Below are positions 33,092 through 41,716 of a stretch of DNA of 64,000 nt, one piece after another. The position numbers and the translations under genes were made by a program. Each line of letters opens with the position of its first letter. Within the stretch, counting starts at the first letter, position 1. The notes below the pieces were generated by a model that ran no database searches, was not told the origin of the DNA, and saw nothing but the letters and a program-made list of their open reading frames with translations. The DNA comes from Streptomyces plumbidurans (lineage in GTDB: Bacteria > Actinomycetota > Actinomycetes > Streptomycetales > Streptomycetaceae), in assembly GCF_019857225.1 (NCBI RefSeq), contig NZ_JAFJSY010000043.1:43304-107303 (forward strand), written 5' to 3'.

Positions 33092-33481
33092 GGCCGCAGT
33101 TGTGGAACTGCACGTTGTGGCGTCGCGTCGGCGGTAGTGGCAGGCAGTCGCGGGCGCGGGCCCGGTGTCGGCGACGCCATGGGGACCAGCGCAGGCCGCG
33201 GGCTGAGGCGGCCGTACTTCGTCTTCACACACCAGGACCACCGGTGGCCGCACCCGTCGCCCCCCCAGCCGAATACCCGGATTGGATAATTCCTGCCAAC
33301 CATTCCCGCCAGCCTTCGCCAGCCGGGTGCGATCATTCCATTAACGCATCGCTTGTCGGCAGATTGCGGCTTCCGAAGGAAGCGTCCTTTTGTCCGTACG
33401 TGTCGTTACACTCACGGTACGCGCAAGTACGTAGCATGCCGCGTGATCCTGATCCAGAGATCCCAACGCGCGGAGGCGTAA
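33092..33481. other. intergenic region upstream of mscL
   Basis: This stretch of 390 bases has no gene. The first 170 bases are G+C-rich with no codon bias. The part from about 33270 is more A/T-rich (ATTGGATAATTCC around 33283-33295) and should contain the mscL promoter and leader. No strong hairpin or perfect dyad was seen. Confidence 0.5.
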
Positions 33482-33916
33482 ATGTTCAAGGGTTTCAAGA
33501 ACTTCTTGATGCGCGGCGATGTCATCGTCCTAGCCGTAGGCCTGATTGTCGCTCTGGCTTTCAGCACCTTGATCAAGTCATTCACCGATTTCGTGATCAA
33601 TCCCATCATTGCCCGCGCCCAAGGAAGTAATTCCGCAGGATTGGGATGGCAACTCGGTCAAGGCGGCAACAAGGCCACGTACCTGGATATCGGTTCTTTC
33701 ATCTCGGCAGTCATCTATTTCATCATCTTCATGGCTGTCGTCTACTTCCTCATCGTCGTGCCCTACAAGCACTACTCAGCACGACGCGGGGCGGTGGTCT
33801 TCGGTGAGCCGGGGCCGGTCAAGACGTGCCCTGCCTGCCTTTCCGAGGACCTGGCCGCCGCTGCCACCAAGTGCCGCCACTGCGGCACCGAGCAGCCGCC
33901 GGTCGCGGGAGTGTAG
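33482..33916 (+). CDS. mscL: large-conductance mechanosensitive channel MscL with C-terminal zinc ribbon
   Basis: This channel releases solutes when membrane tension rises on osmotic downshock. The 144-aa protein starts MFKGFKNFLMRGDVIVLAVGLIVALAFSTLIKSFTDFVINPIIA, with the amphipathic N-helix and TM1 pore helix. A short periplasmic loop and TM2 (YFIIFMAVVYFLIVVPYKHY) follow. Instead of the usual cytoplasmic helix bundle it ends in a four-Cys zinc ribbon (CPACLSEDL, 8 residues, CRHCG). The ribbon is seen in several Streptomyces MscL proteins as I recall. Its role is not known. The codons of this gene include more A/T-ending ones than its neighbours. Confidence 0.93.
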   Translation: MFKGFKNFLMRGDVIVLAVGLIVALAFSTLIKSFTDFVINPIIARAQGSNSAGLGWQLGQGGNKATYLDIGSFISAVIYFIIFMAVVYFLIVVPYKHYSARRGAVVFGEPGPVKTCPACLSEDLAAAATKCRHCGTEQPPVAGV

Positions 33917-34068
33917 GTCCAGCATTGGATCCGACAGGCACGCATCCTCATCGGCCGTAGTAGGCGTGATCACCGATAGCGAATCCGCCCGACAACGGCA
34001 ACGGCACCCTGGCCGACCGTCGCCCCATCTGCCATCATGGGCGAAACGGAACGTCGCTCCGCCGTAGT

Positions 34069-34085
34069 GCGGAATATCATTCCGC
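34069..34085. promoter_or_regulatory. TetR operator, GCGGAAT-N3-ATTCCGC
   Basis: This perfect 7-base inverted repeat with a 3-base spacer lies 34-50 bases upstream of the TetR start at 34119. It probably mediates autoregulation. Confidence 0.65.
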
Positions 34086-34118
34086 TTTGCAGGGGGCCAT
34101 CAGGGAGGGAGCAGCGCG

Positions 34119-34712
34119 GTGACCGACGGTGGCAAGGGTCCGGGAAGCTCGGCGCAGTCGAAGCGCAAGGACGCCCGCCGCAACCAGCAGACCCTGCTGG
34201 ACGCGGCCGCCGCGGTCTTCGTCGCCTCGGGCGTGGACGCGCCAGTACGCGACATCGCGGCCAAGGCGGGCGTCGGGGTGGGCACGATCTACCGCCACTT
34301 CCCCACCCGTGCGGATCTCGTCATCGCCGTTTACCGCCACCAGGTCGACGCCTGCGCCGAGGCCGGCCCGGCACTGCTGGCAGCCGGCCCGACACCCCAC
34401 GCCGCCTTGGCGCGCTGGGTCGATCTCTTCGTCGACTTCCTGGTCACCAAGCACGGCCTGGCCGCCGCGATGCAGGGGGACGCCGCCGGCTTCGAGAAAC
34501 TCCACGCCTATTTCCTCGACCGCCTCCTGCCCGTGTGCGCCCAACTCCTCGACGCCGCGGCCGCCTCAGGCGAGATCCAGTCCGACCTCGACGCCTATCA
34601 CCTCATGCGCGGCATCGGAAACCTCTGCATCGGCGCCGAGAACGACCCCCAGTACGAGGCACGCCGACTGGTCGCGCTCCTCGTCGCAGGACTGCGCCAG
34701 CCGCGCCTCTGA
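34119..34712 (+). CDS. TetR-family repressor
   Basis: This is a 197-aa repressor. GTG 34119 has GGAGGGA upstream. Helix-turn-helix: VRDIAAKAGVGVGTIYRHFPTRADLVIAVY, near residues 43-73. The ligand domain (ALARWVDLFVDFLVTKHGLAAAMQ) resembles regulators of small oxidoreductases or efflux. It stands alone: the gene downstream is convergent and mscL lies upstream on the same strand. Its targets besides itself are not visible. Confidence 0.88.
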   Translation: MTDGGKGPGSSAQSKRKDARRNQQTLLDAAAAVFVASGVDAPVRDIAAKAGVGVGTIYRHFPTRADLVIAVYRHQVDACAEAGPALLAAGPTPHAALARWVDLFVDFLVTKHGLAAAMQGDAAGFEKLHAYFLDRLLPVCAQLLDAAAASGEIQSDLDAYHLMRGIGNLCIGAENDPQYEARRLVALLVAGLRQPRL

Positions 34713-34846
34713 CGCCAGCCGGTCAGGACGTTGACCACCGACGTCCCGTCTATGGCCTTTTCGCCGACCTTTTCGCCAGACCAGTTCGAGCCGCTGATCT
34801 CTTGCCGGCCTGACTTCTACCGACCCACGACTACGAGGTGCGCAAC

Positions 34847-35335
34847 TCAAGCTTGGCGCGCCCGGTCCTCTTCCTGCTCAACCCCTTCCGGCACTTTCCG
34901 GACGTAGGAGTTGCGGTAATTGGCGGGCCGACCCTCGACGTCGACCGGCTGCAGCCTGCGGAGCGGTCGTCCGCCGTCGACGTCGAGCAGGACGGAGTGC
35001 TGCTCCCCTTCCGTGAAGAGGTGTCCCTCACCCCACTGCCTCAGTGCCACGAGAATCGTGAAGAGATCGGCACCCTTCTCGGTGAGCGCGTACTCGTGGT
35101 ACGCCGTGCCGTCCGAGGCTGGGCGGGTCTCGAGAACGCCTTGTGCGACGAGGGTGCGCAACCGCTCGGTGAGGATGTTCCGCGCGAGACCGAGGCTGCG
35201 CTGCAGTGCTCCGAATCGGCAGATCCCGTCGAACACGTCGCGGATGATCAGCAGCGACCAACGGTCCCCGATCACGTCCACCGCACGGGCGACCGGGCAC
35301 GGCGCCTTCGCGAGAGCCACCTTCGACGCTCCCAT
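34847..35335 (-). CDS. HxlR-family regulator of the nitrilase-amidase operon (inferred)
   Basis: This 162-aa winged-helix regulator begins MGASKVALAKAPCPVARAVDVIGDRWSLLIIRDVFDGICRFGALQRSLGLARNILTERLRTLVAQGVLE. The Cys in APCPVARA (residue 13) is at the position used by some HxlR/DUF24 proteins to sense reactive electrophiles. It is divergent from the nitrilase gene. The 246-base region between them holds two inverted repeats with GGT-N11-ACC cores (35374-35396, 35416-35436). Repression or activation of the operon is inferred from position. Confidence 0.88.
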   Translation of the reverse strand: MGASKVALAKAPCPVARAVDVIGDRWSLLIIRDVFDGICRFGALQRSLGLARNILTERLRTLVAQGVLETRPASDGTAYHEYALTEKGADLFTILVALRQWGEGHLFTEGEQHSVLLDVDGGRPLRRLQPVDVEGRPANYRNSYVRKVPEGVEQEEDRARQA

Positions 35336-35373
35336 CAGTTCTCCTGTCTGCCCGCTGGAGCAAGCCGTTCCGA

Positions 35374-35436
35374 AGTGGTTGCAAAACTAGACCACTCATC
35401 ATACTCTCCATCCACCTGGTCTTGTTTTGAAACCAG
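35374..35436. promoter_or_regulatory. paired HxlR operators, GGT-N11-ACC geometry
   Basis: AGTGGT (35374-35379) and ACCACT (35391-35396) form a perfect dyad with an 11-base spacer. CTGGT (35416-35420) and ACCAG (35432-35436) form a second with the same spacing. In addition, 35382-35394 and 35417-35429 are inverted copies of each other at 12 of 13 bases. The sites sit between the HxlR gene and the nitrilase operon. Confidence 0.65.
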
Positions 35437-35494
35437 CTGGCGCCTCCAGCCATCACCGGGCGAGCTGTCGAAGCAGCCACCGTCAAACCAGCTG

Positions 35495-35524
35495 CCACAC
35501 CAGCCATGGCCACACCAGCCATGG
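35495..35524. repeat. 15-bp tandem repeat in nitrilase leader
   Basis: CCACACCAGCCATGG occurs twice head-to-tail (35495-35509, 35510-35524). Degraded copies of ACCAGCCAT continue to about 35567, just before the ribosome-binding site AAGGAG of the nitrilase gene. The region is C-rich on this strand. Confidence 0.75.
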
Positions 35525-35581
35525 CCAAACCCGCCATCGCCGCCCACCAGCCATCGCCGACCAGCCATCAAGGAGTGACTG

Positions 35582-36499
35582 ATGTCCAACGAAGTGGCCG
35601 AGACCCACCACGCCCGCGCTCGCGTGAGCCCGGCCAGGGTCGCCGTCGTTCAGTTCGAGCCGCAGGTCGGACTGGAGAACCTCAAGGCCAATGCGACTGC
35701 GGTCGAACAGCGTCTGAACGCCGCCGGTGAGTCCGGTGCAAACCTGGTCGTCCTGCCCGAACTGGCAACGACCGGCTACGTGTTCGAGACCCGAGAGGAG
35801 GCCTTCGCCCACTCCGAGACGATCCCGGACGGACCGTCGCTGCAGCTGTTCGAGCGACTCGCCGCGCAGCACGGCATGTATGTCGTCGGCTGCATCGTCG
35901 AGCGAGACGGTGAACGGCTCTACGACACGGCTGTGCTGGTAGGACCCGACGGCTATGTCGGCCGCTACCGCAAGACGCATCTGTGGAACACCGAGAAGCT
36001 GTGGTTCACGCCCGGTGACGAGGGATTCAAGGTCTTCGACACCCGGATCGGGCGCATCGGTTTGCTGGTGTGCTGGGACATCTGGTTCCCGGAAACCGCC
36101 CGGATCGTCTCTCAGATGGGCGCCGACATCATCTGCATCCCGACCGGCTGGGTGTGGACCCCGCCGCCGCTCTACGACGCGAGCGGCGTGTGCATGGCCG
36201 CCCACCTCACGATCACGGCGGCGCACGTCAACAACGTCTTCATCGCCACGGCGGACCGCACCGGACAGGAGCGCGGGGCGGGCTTCATGGGCAACTCGCT
36301 CATCGCGAGTACCAACGGGTGGCCGATCGATCGCATAGCCGGTCCCGACGAGGACACGATCATCTACGCCGACGTGGACCTCACCGCGACGAGGACGGCG
36401 CCGATCTGGAACGAGCTCAACGACCTGCACCGGGACCGGCGGACAGACCTCTACGACCAGATGCTCGGCTACCGCGGCGCCCCGCCGCTGCCACGGTGA
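35582..36499 (+). CDS. nitrilase-superfamily carbon-nitrogen hydrolase
   Basis: This 305-aa enzyme hydrolyses an amide, nitrile or carbamoyl bond in the cytoplasm. The catalytic triad is complete: Glu60 (VLPELATTGYV), Lys131 (YRKTHLW) and Cys164 (LLVCWDIWFPE). The length is normal for the superfamily. ATG 35582 has AAGGAG 7 bases upstream. It is the first gene of a four-gene operon with a permease (4-base gap), an amidase and a tautomerase, so it likely acts on a compound that enters through that permease. The WDIWFPE motif points to aliphatic amidase/N-carbamoyl branches rather than true nitrilases, but the substrate is not readable. Confidence 0.92.
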   Translation: MSNEVAETHHARARVSPARVAVVQFEPQVGLENLKANATAVEQRLNAAGESGANLVVLPELATTGYVFETREEAFAHSETIPDGPSLQLFERLAAQHGMYVVGCIVERDGERLYDTAVLVGPDGYVGRYRKTHLWNTEKLWFTPGDEGFKVFDTRIGRIGLLVCWDIWFPETARIVSQMGADIICIPTGWVWTPPPLYDASGVCMAAHLTITAAHVNNVFIATADRTGQERGAGFMGNSLIASTNGWPIDRIAGPDEDTIIYADVDLTATRTAPIWNELNDLHRDRRTDLYDQMLGYRGAPPLPR

Positions 36500-36503
36500 C
36501 GGC

Positions 36504-37676
36504 ATGAGTGGCGTCGTCGACCCGACGAAACCTACGTACGGGTCTGCGCTGCGGACCCTCGTGACGCTTACGTTCGTCGTCCTGGCGTGCGTAACCGTCT
36601 GGGCCTTGGCGGGCGGGCACAGCTGGGAAGGCGACTACGGCGACCTTTCGGGGTTGGCCCGGTGGGTGCTCGCCGCGTTCTCCGAACCGCAGTTCTACGC
36701 CGTCGGATCAGCGGGAGCTCTCCTGCTTGCCGGTGGCCTGGTCGGCCACATCGCGCACCGCCGCGGCTGGTACCTGCAGGGCTTCGTCCAGGCTTGCGGG
36801 ACCGGGATCTGGCCTTCGGTCGCCGGCTCCGCGCTGCTCAGCGTCGTACTCGGCGCCCTGGTGTGGGGTGGGACGCTGGCGGGCGGAACGTGGCAGCCGC
36901 TGTTCGTGCCACTCGCCTCGGTCGCCCCGGCGGTGGTCGCCCTCTACGGGCCTGGCCGTCGGGTGTTTGTCACCGGTGCCGTTTCCGGGGCGCTGCTTGC
37001 CCCTCCGGCGGCAATCGGGCTGGTCAGATGGGTCTGCCAACCGCTCGACCTGCCACCGGTCGTCGGTGCGACGGGCGGCATGGCACTGGCCGCGACGGTG
37101 ACGTTCCTGATCTGCCCCCAGCTTCGTTGGATGCCCGAGCCGTGGGCATGGCGATCCGAGGCCCCTGCCGCGCCGGCCTCCGGTCGGCGGGCGGCACAGC
37201 AGGGGCCCGTATGGGTACTCCGCCGTGCGTTGGCCGACCTGTCCGAAGCGCAGTTCTTCGGCAACGAGTGGGCGAGTGCGGCACTCATCGTCGGGGCACT
37301 TCTCGCGTACGCGACGTCGCCTCAGTCACTGGCCTACGGTTCGGGCCTGTTCGTGACCATCCTCGTCGGACAGTTCATGTCGACCCTCACCGGCGTATTC
37401 GTCTGGCGGCACCGCTGGCTGGCAGCCGGCTTCTACCCGACCTTCGTACCAGCCGCGTCCCTCGTACCGGCCACGGTCCTCACCTACGACGGCGCACTGC
37501 TGCCGACCCTGGTCGCGGCCCTCGCCGGAGCGCTCATCGCTCCCCCGACCGCCGCGGCGATCTCGGGCCGCCTCCCGGTCGGGTTTCACCCCTTCGTGGG
37601 CAACGTCGCCGCCATGAGCATCTGTACGGCGCTGATCGTGCCCCAGCTCTCCGTACTTCCAGGAGTCAAGCAATGA
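36504..37676 (+). CDS. internally duplicated membrane permease of unknown family
   Basis: This is a 390-aa protein with about ten membrane segments. It is built of two related halves: residues about 55-215 and 250-385 share FSEPQFYAVGSAGALLLAGG versus LSEAQFFGNEWASAALIVGA, PLFVPLASVAPAVVALYG versus PTFVPAASLVPATVLTYD, and GALLAPPAA versus GALIAPPTA. Each half also ends in a G-x-x-A-M segment plus PQL. This looks like a tandem duplication of a five-helix unit. I do not recognise a named transporter family. It is translationally coupled to the amidase (ATGA) and follows the nitrilase by 4 bases, so it probably imports their substrate. Confidence 0.8.
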   Translation: MSGVVDPTKPTYGSALRTLVTLTFVVLACVTVWALAGGHSWEGDYGDLSGLARWVLAAFSEPQFYAVGSAGALLLAGGLVGHIAHRRGWYLQGFVQACGTGIWPSVAGSALLSVVLGALVWGGTLAGGTWQPLFVPLASVAPAVVALYGPGRRVFVTGAVSGALLAPPAAIGLVRWVCQPLDLPPVVGATGGMALAATVTFLICPQLRWMPEPWAWRSEAPAAPASGRRAAQQGPVWVLRRALADLSEAQFFGNEWASAALIVGALLAYATSPQSLAYGSGLFVTILVGQFMSTLTGVFVWRHRWLAAGFYPTFVPAASLVPATVLTYDGALLPTLVAALAGALIAPPTAAAISGRLPVGFHPFVGNVAAMSICTALIVPQLSVLPGVKQ

Positions 37677-39055
37677 GCAGCCTCGTCACCACACCCTTCA
37701 CCATCTCCGAATTGGGGCGCGTGCTCCGTCAAGGGACGACGTCTTCGGTCCAACTGGTCCGTGATGCGCTGCACCGTATCGAGGACCGCAACCCGGCCGT
37801 GAACGCCTTCGTCCTGGTCGACACGGCCGGCGCACTGGCCGCCGCCGAGCAGGCGGACGCAGCCCTCGCCGCCGGACGCGATCTCGGACCGCTGCACGGC
37901 ATACCCGTAGCGGTGAAAGACCTCATCGACATCGCGGGGCTGCCGACGACATGCGGATCAGCGTCGTCCTTCGGCACGCAACGGGCCGACCAGGACGCGG
38001 AGATCGTCACCCGGCTACGGCGAGCGGGCGCCGTGATCGTCGGGAAGACGACCCTGCACGAGTTCGCCTACGGTGCGACCGGCGACCGTTCGGTCCATGG
38101 TCCGTCCAGAAACCCGGTCAACCCTCAACACATGTCCGGCGGCAGCAGCGGCGGCAGTGCAGCCGCGGTCGCCGCCGGAATGGTGCCGCTCGCTCTGGGC
38201 ACCGATACGGCGGGATCGGTACGGGTGCCGGCCGCCCTGTGCGGCGTGGTCGGCTTCAAGCCGGCCTTCGGCGCGCTTCCTGTGAGCGGGGTCTATGCGC
38301 TGGCGCCGACGCTCGATCACGTCGGCCTGTTCACGGCGACCAGTCATGACGCCCTGCTGGCGTCTCGCGCCCTCACCGTCGGACCCACAGAGCACAAGCT
38401 CATGTCGGCAAGTGACTTCTCTGTGCGCGATGTTGCCGTCGCGTGGCTGGCGCCCGACGAGATCGCGCCCACCGATCCACGGGTCACCCAGGTCGTACAT
38501 GGCTCCTTGACACACAACGGAGTTGACCCAGCAGTCGCCCCCCACACACACTCCGGAGTACTGGGCGACACCGCCGACCTGTTCCGGACGTTCTCGACAT
38601 TGCAGGGGCGCGAGGCATTCGCCGTTCACGAGGCTCATCTCAACGGCGAGGAGTCACTGATCGACCCTGACGTCCTCGCCCGGCTTCGCCGCGGCCAATC
38701 GGTCAGCGACGAGCAGTACGCGGCGGCCGATCGTGCACGAGGCCAATTCCGCGACCGTGTACTGCACTTGCTCGAAAAGCATCCGGTCCTCGCCATGCCG
38801 ACCGTTCCGGTGACCGCCCCGCACATCGACCAGCGAACGGTGCGGCTCGGCGACACAACCATCGACACCCGCGCAGCTCTGCTCTCACTGACCAGCCCGT
38901 GGAACATGGCGGGTGTTCCCGCGCTGAGCGTGCCAGTTGGGCACATTGACGGGCTGCCGGTAGGGCTCCAGCTGATCACCAACACAGGCGACGAGGAACT
39001 GCTCTTCGAAATCGCCGCCAGGGTCGAGAACCGCTCCGCAGCAATGTCGCGCTGA
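37673..39055 (+). CDS. amidase-signature-family amidase
   Basis: This is a 460-aa hydrolase of the amidase signature family. The Ser-cisSer-Lys triad is intact: Lys82 (IPVAVKDLIDIAG), Ser158 in the MSGGSSGGSAAAV signature and the nucleophile Ser182 in LGTDTAGSVRVPAA; the 24-residue gap between the serines is as in other members. It should cleave a small amide to acid and ammonia. Coupled by ATGA to the permease; the tautomerase starts 45 bases later. GatA identity is unlikely: GatB and GatC are absent and the context is catabolic. Confidence 0.93.
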   Translation: MSSLVTTPFTISELGRVLRQGTTSSVQLVRDALHRIEDRNPAVNAFVLVDTAGALAAAEQADAALAAGRDLGPLHGIPVAVKDLIDIAGLPTTCGSASSFGTQRADQDAEIVTRLRRAGAVIVGKTTLHEFAYGATGDRSVHGPSRNPVNPQHMSGGSSGGSAAAVAAGMVPLALGTDTAGSVRVPAALCGVVGFKPAFGALPVSGVYALAPTLDHVGLFTATSHDALLASRALTVGPTEHKLMSASDFSVRDVAVAWLAPDEIAPTDPRVTQVVHGSLTHNGVDPAVAPHTHSGVLGDTADLFRTFSTLQGREAFAVHEAHLNGEESLIDPDVLARLRRGQSVSDEQYAAADRARGQFRDRVLHLLEKHPVLAMPTVPVTAPHIDQRTVRLGDTTIDTRAALLSLTSPWNMAGVPALSVPVGHIDGLPVGLQLITNTGDEELLFEIAARVENRSAAMSR

Positions 39056-39100
39056 AGACCCACAGACACTCCCACAGACACTAACGAGAGACCCCCACCC

Positions 39101-39505
39101 ATGCCATCCATCCAGATCGACCTGCCGGTCGACGCTTCGGTGGCCTCCAAAGCCTTGAAGCAAGAACTCGCGAGACGTGTGGGACGGATCTACGCCGACC
39201 ACATGAAGGTCAATGCCGACCTACTCACCGTTTCTGTCCACGCTCTCGGAGATGGCGGCGTCTGGCGTTGCCATGAGGATACGGACCCCACGCCGTCCGC
39301 ACTCATCATGTGCGACATCCGAAGCGGCCGTACGCGCGAGACCCGGGCAGCGCTCGCACAGTCACTGATCGACACCTGCGTCGACCTGTTCCAGCTCGAC
39401 AGTCTGTGGATCAAGGTCGAGTTCACGCAACACACGGGGGACGAGATGTACCACCCGCATCTCAGCGGCTTCAACAAGGACTGGACAGGCGACGAACGCA
39501 CCTGA
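39101..39505 (+). CDS. tautomerase-superfamily protein
   Basis: This 134-aa protein begins MPSIQIDLPVDASVASKALKQELARRVGRIYADHMKV. After Met removal Pro1 would be the catalytic base of the 4-oxalocrotonate tautomerase/MIF superfamily. The length suggests a fused-type or cis-CaaD/MSAD-like member rather than the 60-residue 4-OT. It is the last gene of the nitrilase-permease-amidase operon and may tautomerise or dehalogenate a product of the amidase steps. The sequence from 39506 to 39626 shows nothing clear. Confidence 0.85.
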   Translation: MPSIQIDLPVDASVASKALKQELARRVGRIYADHMKVNADLLTVSVHALGDGGVWRCHEDTDPTPSALIMCDIRSGRTRETRAALAQSLIDTCVDLFQLDSLWIKVEFTQHTGDEMYHPHLSGFNKDWTGDERT

Positions 39506-39626
39506 TCCAGGGGCAGGCGGGGGCGCAGTCACATCCTGTCGTCGCTGCCGAACGGTGGGCGGTTCTCTGCGCGTTGGGAACCGCCCATCAACTCCAACCA
39601 TGGCCGTATTGAACTCCGACGGCGCT

Positions 39627-40559
39627 TCACGCGCGCCTGACGGCCAGCGAGTTCCTGACGGCCTCCAGACCGGTGGCGTGCGAGACAACGGGCTCGTAGC
39701 CGAGTTCGGCCACGGCCTTGTCCGTCTGCAGGGTGCACTGCTGCCCGAGGAACCACCGGGCGGGAACGGGGACTTCGCGGACGGCGGTCTCGGCGTCCAT
39801 GTCGGGGATCGGGGCACCGACGCCGTAGATCTCGAACTGGGTCTCCAGGAACTCGCGGAGGGTGACACGGTGCTGGTCGGTGACGAAGTAGGCCTGACCC
39901 GGTCGGCCGCGCTGCCATCCGAGCATGAGCCCCTGGACGGCGTTGTCGACGAACGTGACGTCAGTTGTGTGCCGGCCTCCGTCGATCCAGGCGAACTGCC
40001 CGGCCTTCGCCGCCTCCGCCAAGCCTTCGACGAGGATGCTGCCGGGCCCCCAGACAAACCTCGGGCGAATCGACACTGTGGCGAAGTCCGCGGTGTTCGC
40101 GTCGAGCACGATCTTCTCGGCCACGGCCTTCACCGCGCAGTAGGCGGCTTCCGAGTCGGGGCGCAGCGGCGCGGTCTCGTCCACGTCCACGAGCGGCTCA
40201 CCGGCGAGGAGCGCGGCTTCGCTCCCGCAGTGGACGAACCGGGGGACGTGCGCATGGCGGGCCACGTCTACGGCTGCCTGGGTACCGCGGACCGTCACCA
40301 ACTCGTGGCGCTCACGATCAGCGTTGATGTCCGTCTCCGCAGCGAGATGGAACATCACGTCGCTGCCCGCCACGCCGTTGAGCCACGTCGTCGGGTCGGT
40401 CAACTCGCCCCGAACAGGCTCGGCCCCCAGCGCCGACACCTTCGCGGCCGATGCCTCACTGCGGACCAGAACGCCCACTGAATGCCCCTCTTCGAGGAGC
40501 CTGCGCACCAATACCCTGCCGATGAACCCCGAACCGCCCGTGACGAATGCTCGTGCCAT
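39627..40559 (-). CDS. NAD-dependent epimerase/dehydratase (extended SDR)
   Basis: This 310-aa extended short-chain dehydrogenase has TGGSGFIGRVLVRRLLEEGH (GxxGxxG), MFHLAAETDI and the catalytic YCAVKAVAE (Y-x-x-x-K). Ser in VHCGSEAAL completes the triad. The C-terminal domain (HRVTLREFLETQFEIYGV) gives sterol-dehydrogenase-like binding. It is divergent from the LysR gene at 40694 across 134 bases, the usual layout for a LysR target. Substrate unknown. Confidence 0.9.
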   Translation of the reverse strand: MARAFVTGGSGFIGRVLVRRLLEEGHSVGVLVRSEASAAKVSALGAEPVRGELTDPTTWLNGVAGSDVMFHLAAETDINADRERHELVTVRGTQAAVDVARHAHVPRFVHCGSEAALLAGEPLVDVDETAPLRPDSEAAYCAVKAVAEKIVLDANTADFATVSIRPRFVWGPGSILVEGLAEAAKAGQFAWIDGGRHTTDVTFVDNAVQGLMLGWQRGRPGQAYFVTDQHRVTLREFLETQFEIYGVGAPIPDMDAETAVREVPVPARWFLGQQCTLQTDKAVAELGYEPVVSHATGLEAVRNSLAVRRA

Positions 40560-40693
40560 GAAACTCTCCTCCGTCGAGATTGGCCTTCTCGCCGGCTTCG
40601 GGGCGAGAAGGACTCACGGGTGAAGCAGTCCCCAGCCACGACCCATTCCCTCGAAAAGATTCATTGATTGACGGTCTGCGATAAAATTGCCGA

Positions 40694-41632
40694 ATGCCTT
40701 CTCTTCGGGCGCTGGAGTGCCTTGTCGCGGTCGCGGACTCCGGGTCGGTCACACATGCGGCACGGTTGCTTCATTCGTCGCAACCGGCGGTCTCCCACCA
40801 ACTCGCGGCGCTGGAACGCGAGGTAGGAACGGTGCTGCTCCACCGCGAACCAAGGGGAGTCAAGCTCACTGCTGCCGGGCGCGCCGCCGTCGCGGATGCC
40901 AGACGAGCGATCGAGGCGGCTGCCTCCGCGGTACGGTCGGCCCGCGCCGTCGGCGAAGCGACAGGGGGATCGCTGCGGTTGGCTTGCGCGCAGAGCCTCG
41001 TCTCCGTACTCGCGCCGGTCGTTCGTGAGTGGCACCACCGTTACCCCACGGTGACGATCACAGTGCGTGAGTCCACCTCGGCAGAAGAGATTCACGGCTT
41101 CATTGACGCCGACGAAGTGGACGTGGTGCTGATGCCCGCTCCAGTGCCCGACCGCTTCACGGCCACCGTGGTCGCGGACGAGGAAATTGTGCTGGCGGCA
41201 CCAACGGACCACCCTCTCGCCGGCCGGCCCGTCGTCCACATAAAGGATCTCGATGGTGTGCGCCTTGTCCACTTCGCTCCGGACAACGGCCTCGGCGCGT
41301 GGCTCGACCGGTCCTTCACCAAGGCCAAAGTCCGCCCGGAACCTGTGATGCGGACGTCGGTGACTGTCGCAGCCCCGCAACTCGCGGCCGCCGGCCTGGG
41401 GGTCGCGGTATGCCCGGTGAGCGCGATCAGCGCCGGTTTCCCGGGCGCGGTCCGGTCGTTCTCACCAGACTGGGTCAGGCAACTGGTGGCGGTCACCTCC
41501 ACCACAGCCGACCCGCTCGCCGCGCGGTTCATCGCCGACATGCGCAGACACGGCGTGCACGTGCCCCACGACGTGCGCACTCAACTGGGAGGGGACAACT
41601 CGACTCCTGCGAAGGCGCGGCCGTCCTCCTGA
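40694..41632 (+). CDS. LysR-family transcriptional regulator
   Basis: This is a 312-aa regulator. The N-terminal winged helix is LRALECLVAVADSGSVTHAARLLHSSQPAVSHQLAALEREVGTVLLHREPRGVKLTAAG. The effector domain follows (residues 90-295). There is no Shine-Dalgarno sequence. A TAAAAT box (40682-40687) ends six bases before ATG 40694, so the mRNA may be leaderless. It probably controls the divergent epimerase. Its co-inducer is not known. Confidence 0.9.
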   Translation: MPSLRALECLVAVADSGSVTHAARLLHSSQPAVSHQLAALEREVGTVLLHREPRGVKLTAAGRAAVADARRAIEAAASAVRSARAVGEATGGSLRLACAQSLVSVLAPVVREWHHRYPTVTITVRESTSAEEIHGFIDADEVDVVLMPAPVPDRFTATVVADEEIVLAAPTDHPLAGRPVVHIKDLDGVRLVHFAPDNGLGAWLDRSFTKAKVRPEPVMRTSVTVAAPQLAAAGLGVAVCPVSAISAGFPGAVRSFSPDWVRQLVAVTSTTADPLAARFIADMRRHGVHVPHDVRTQLGGDNSTPAKARPSS

Positions 41633-41716
41633 GGATCACCCCGCCGAGGCGGCAGGCGACCGGTCGTTCGCCGGCGACAAACAGCGGGGGCCGAGAGCGT
41701 TATAGAGGCAGCCCGC

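Noticed and set aside
37673..39055. GatA subunit of the tRNA amidotransferase
   Set aside because: GatB and GatC are absent and the operon context is catabolic.
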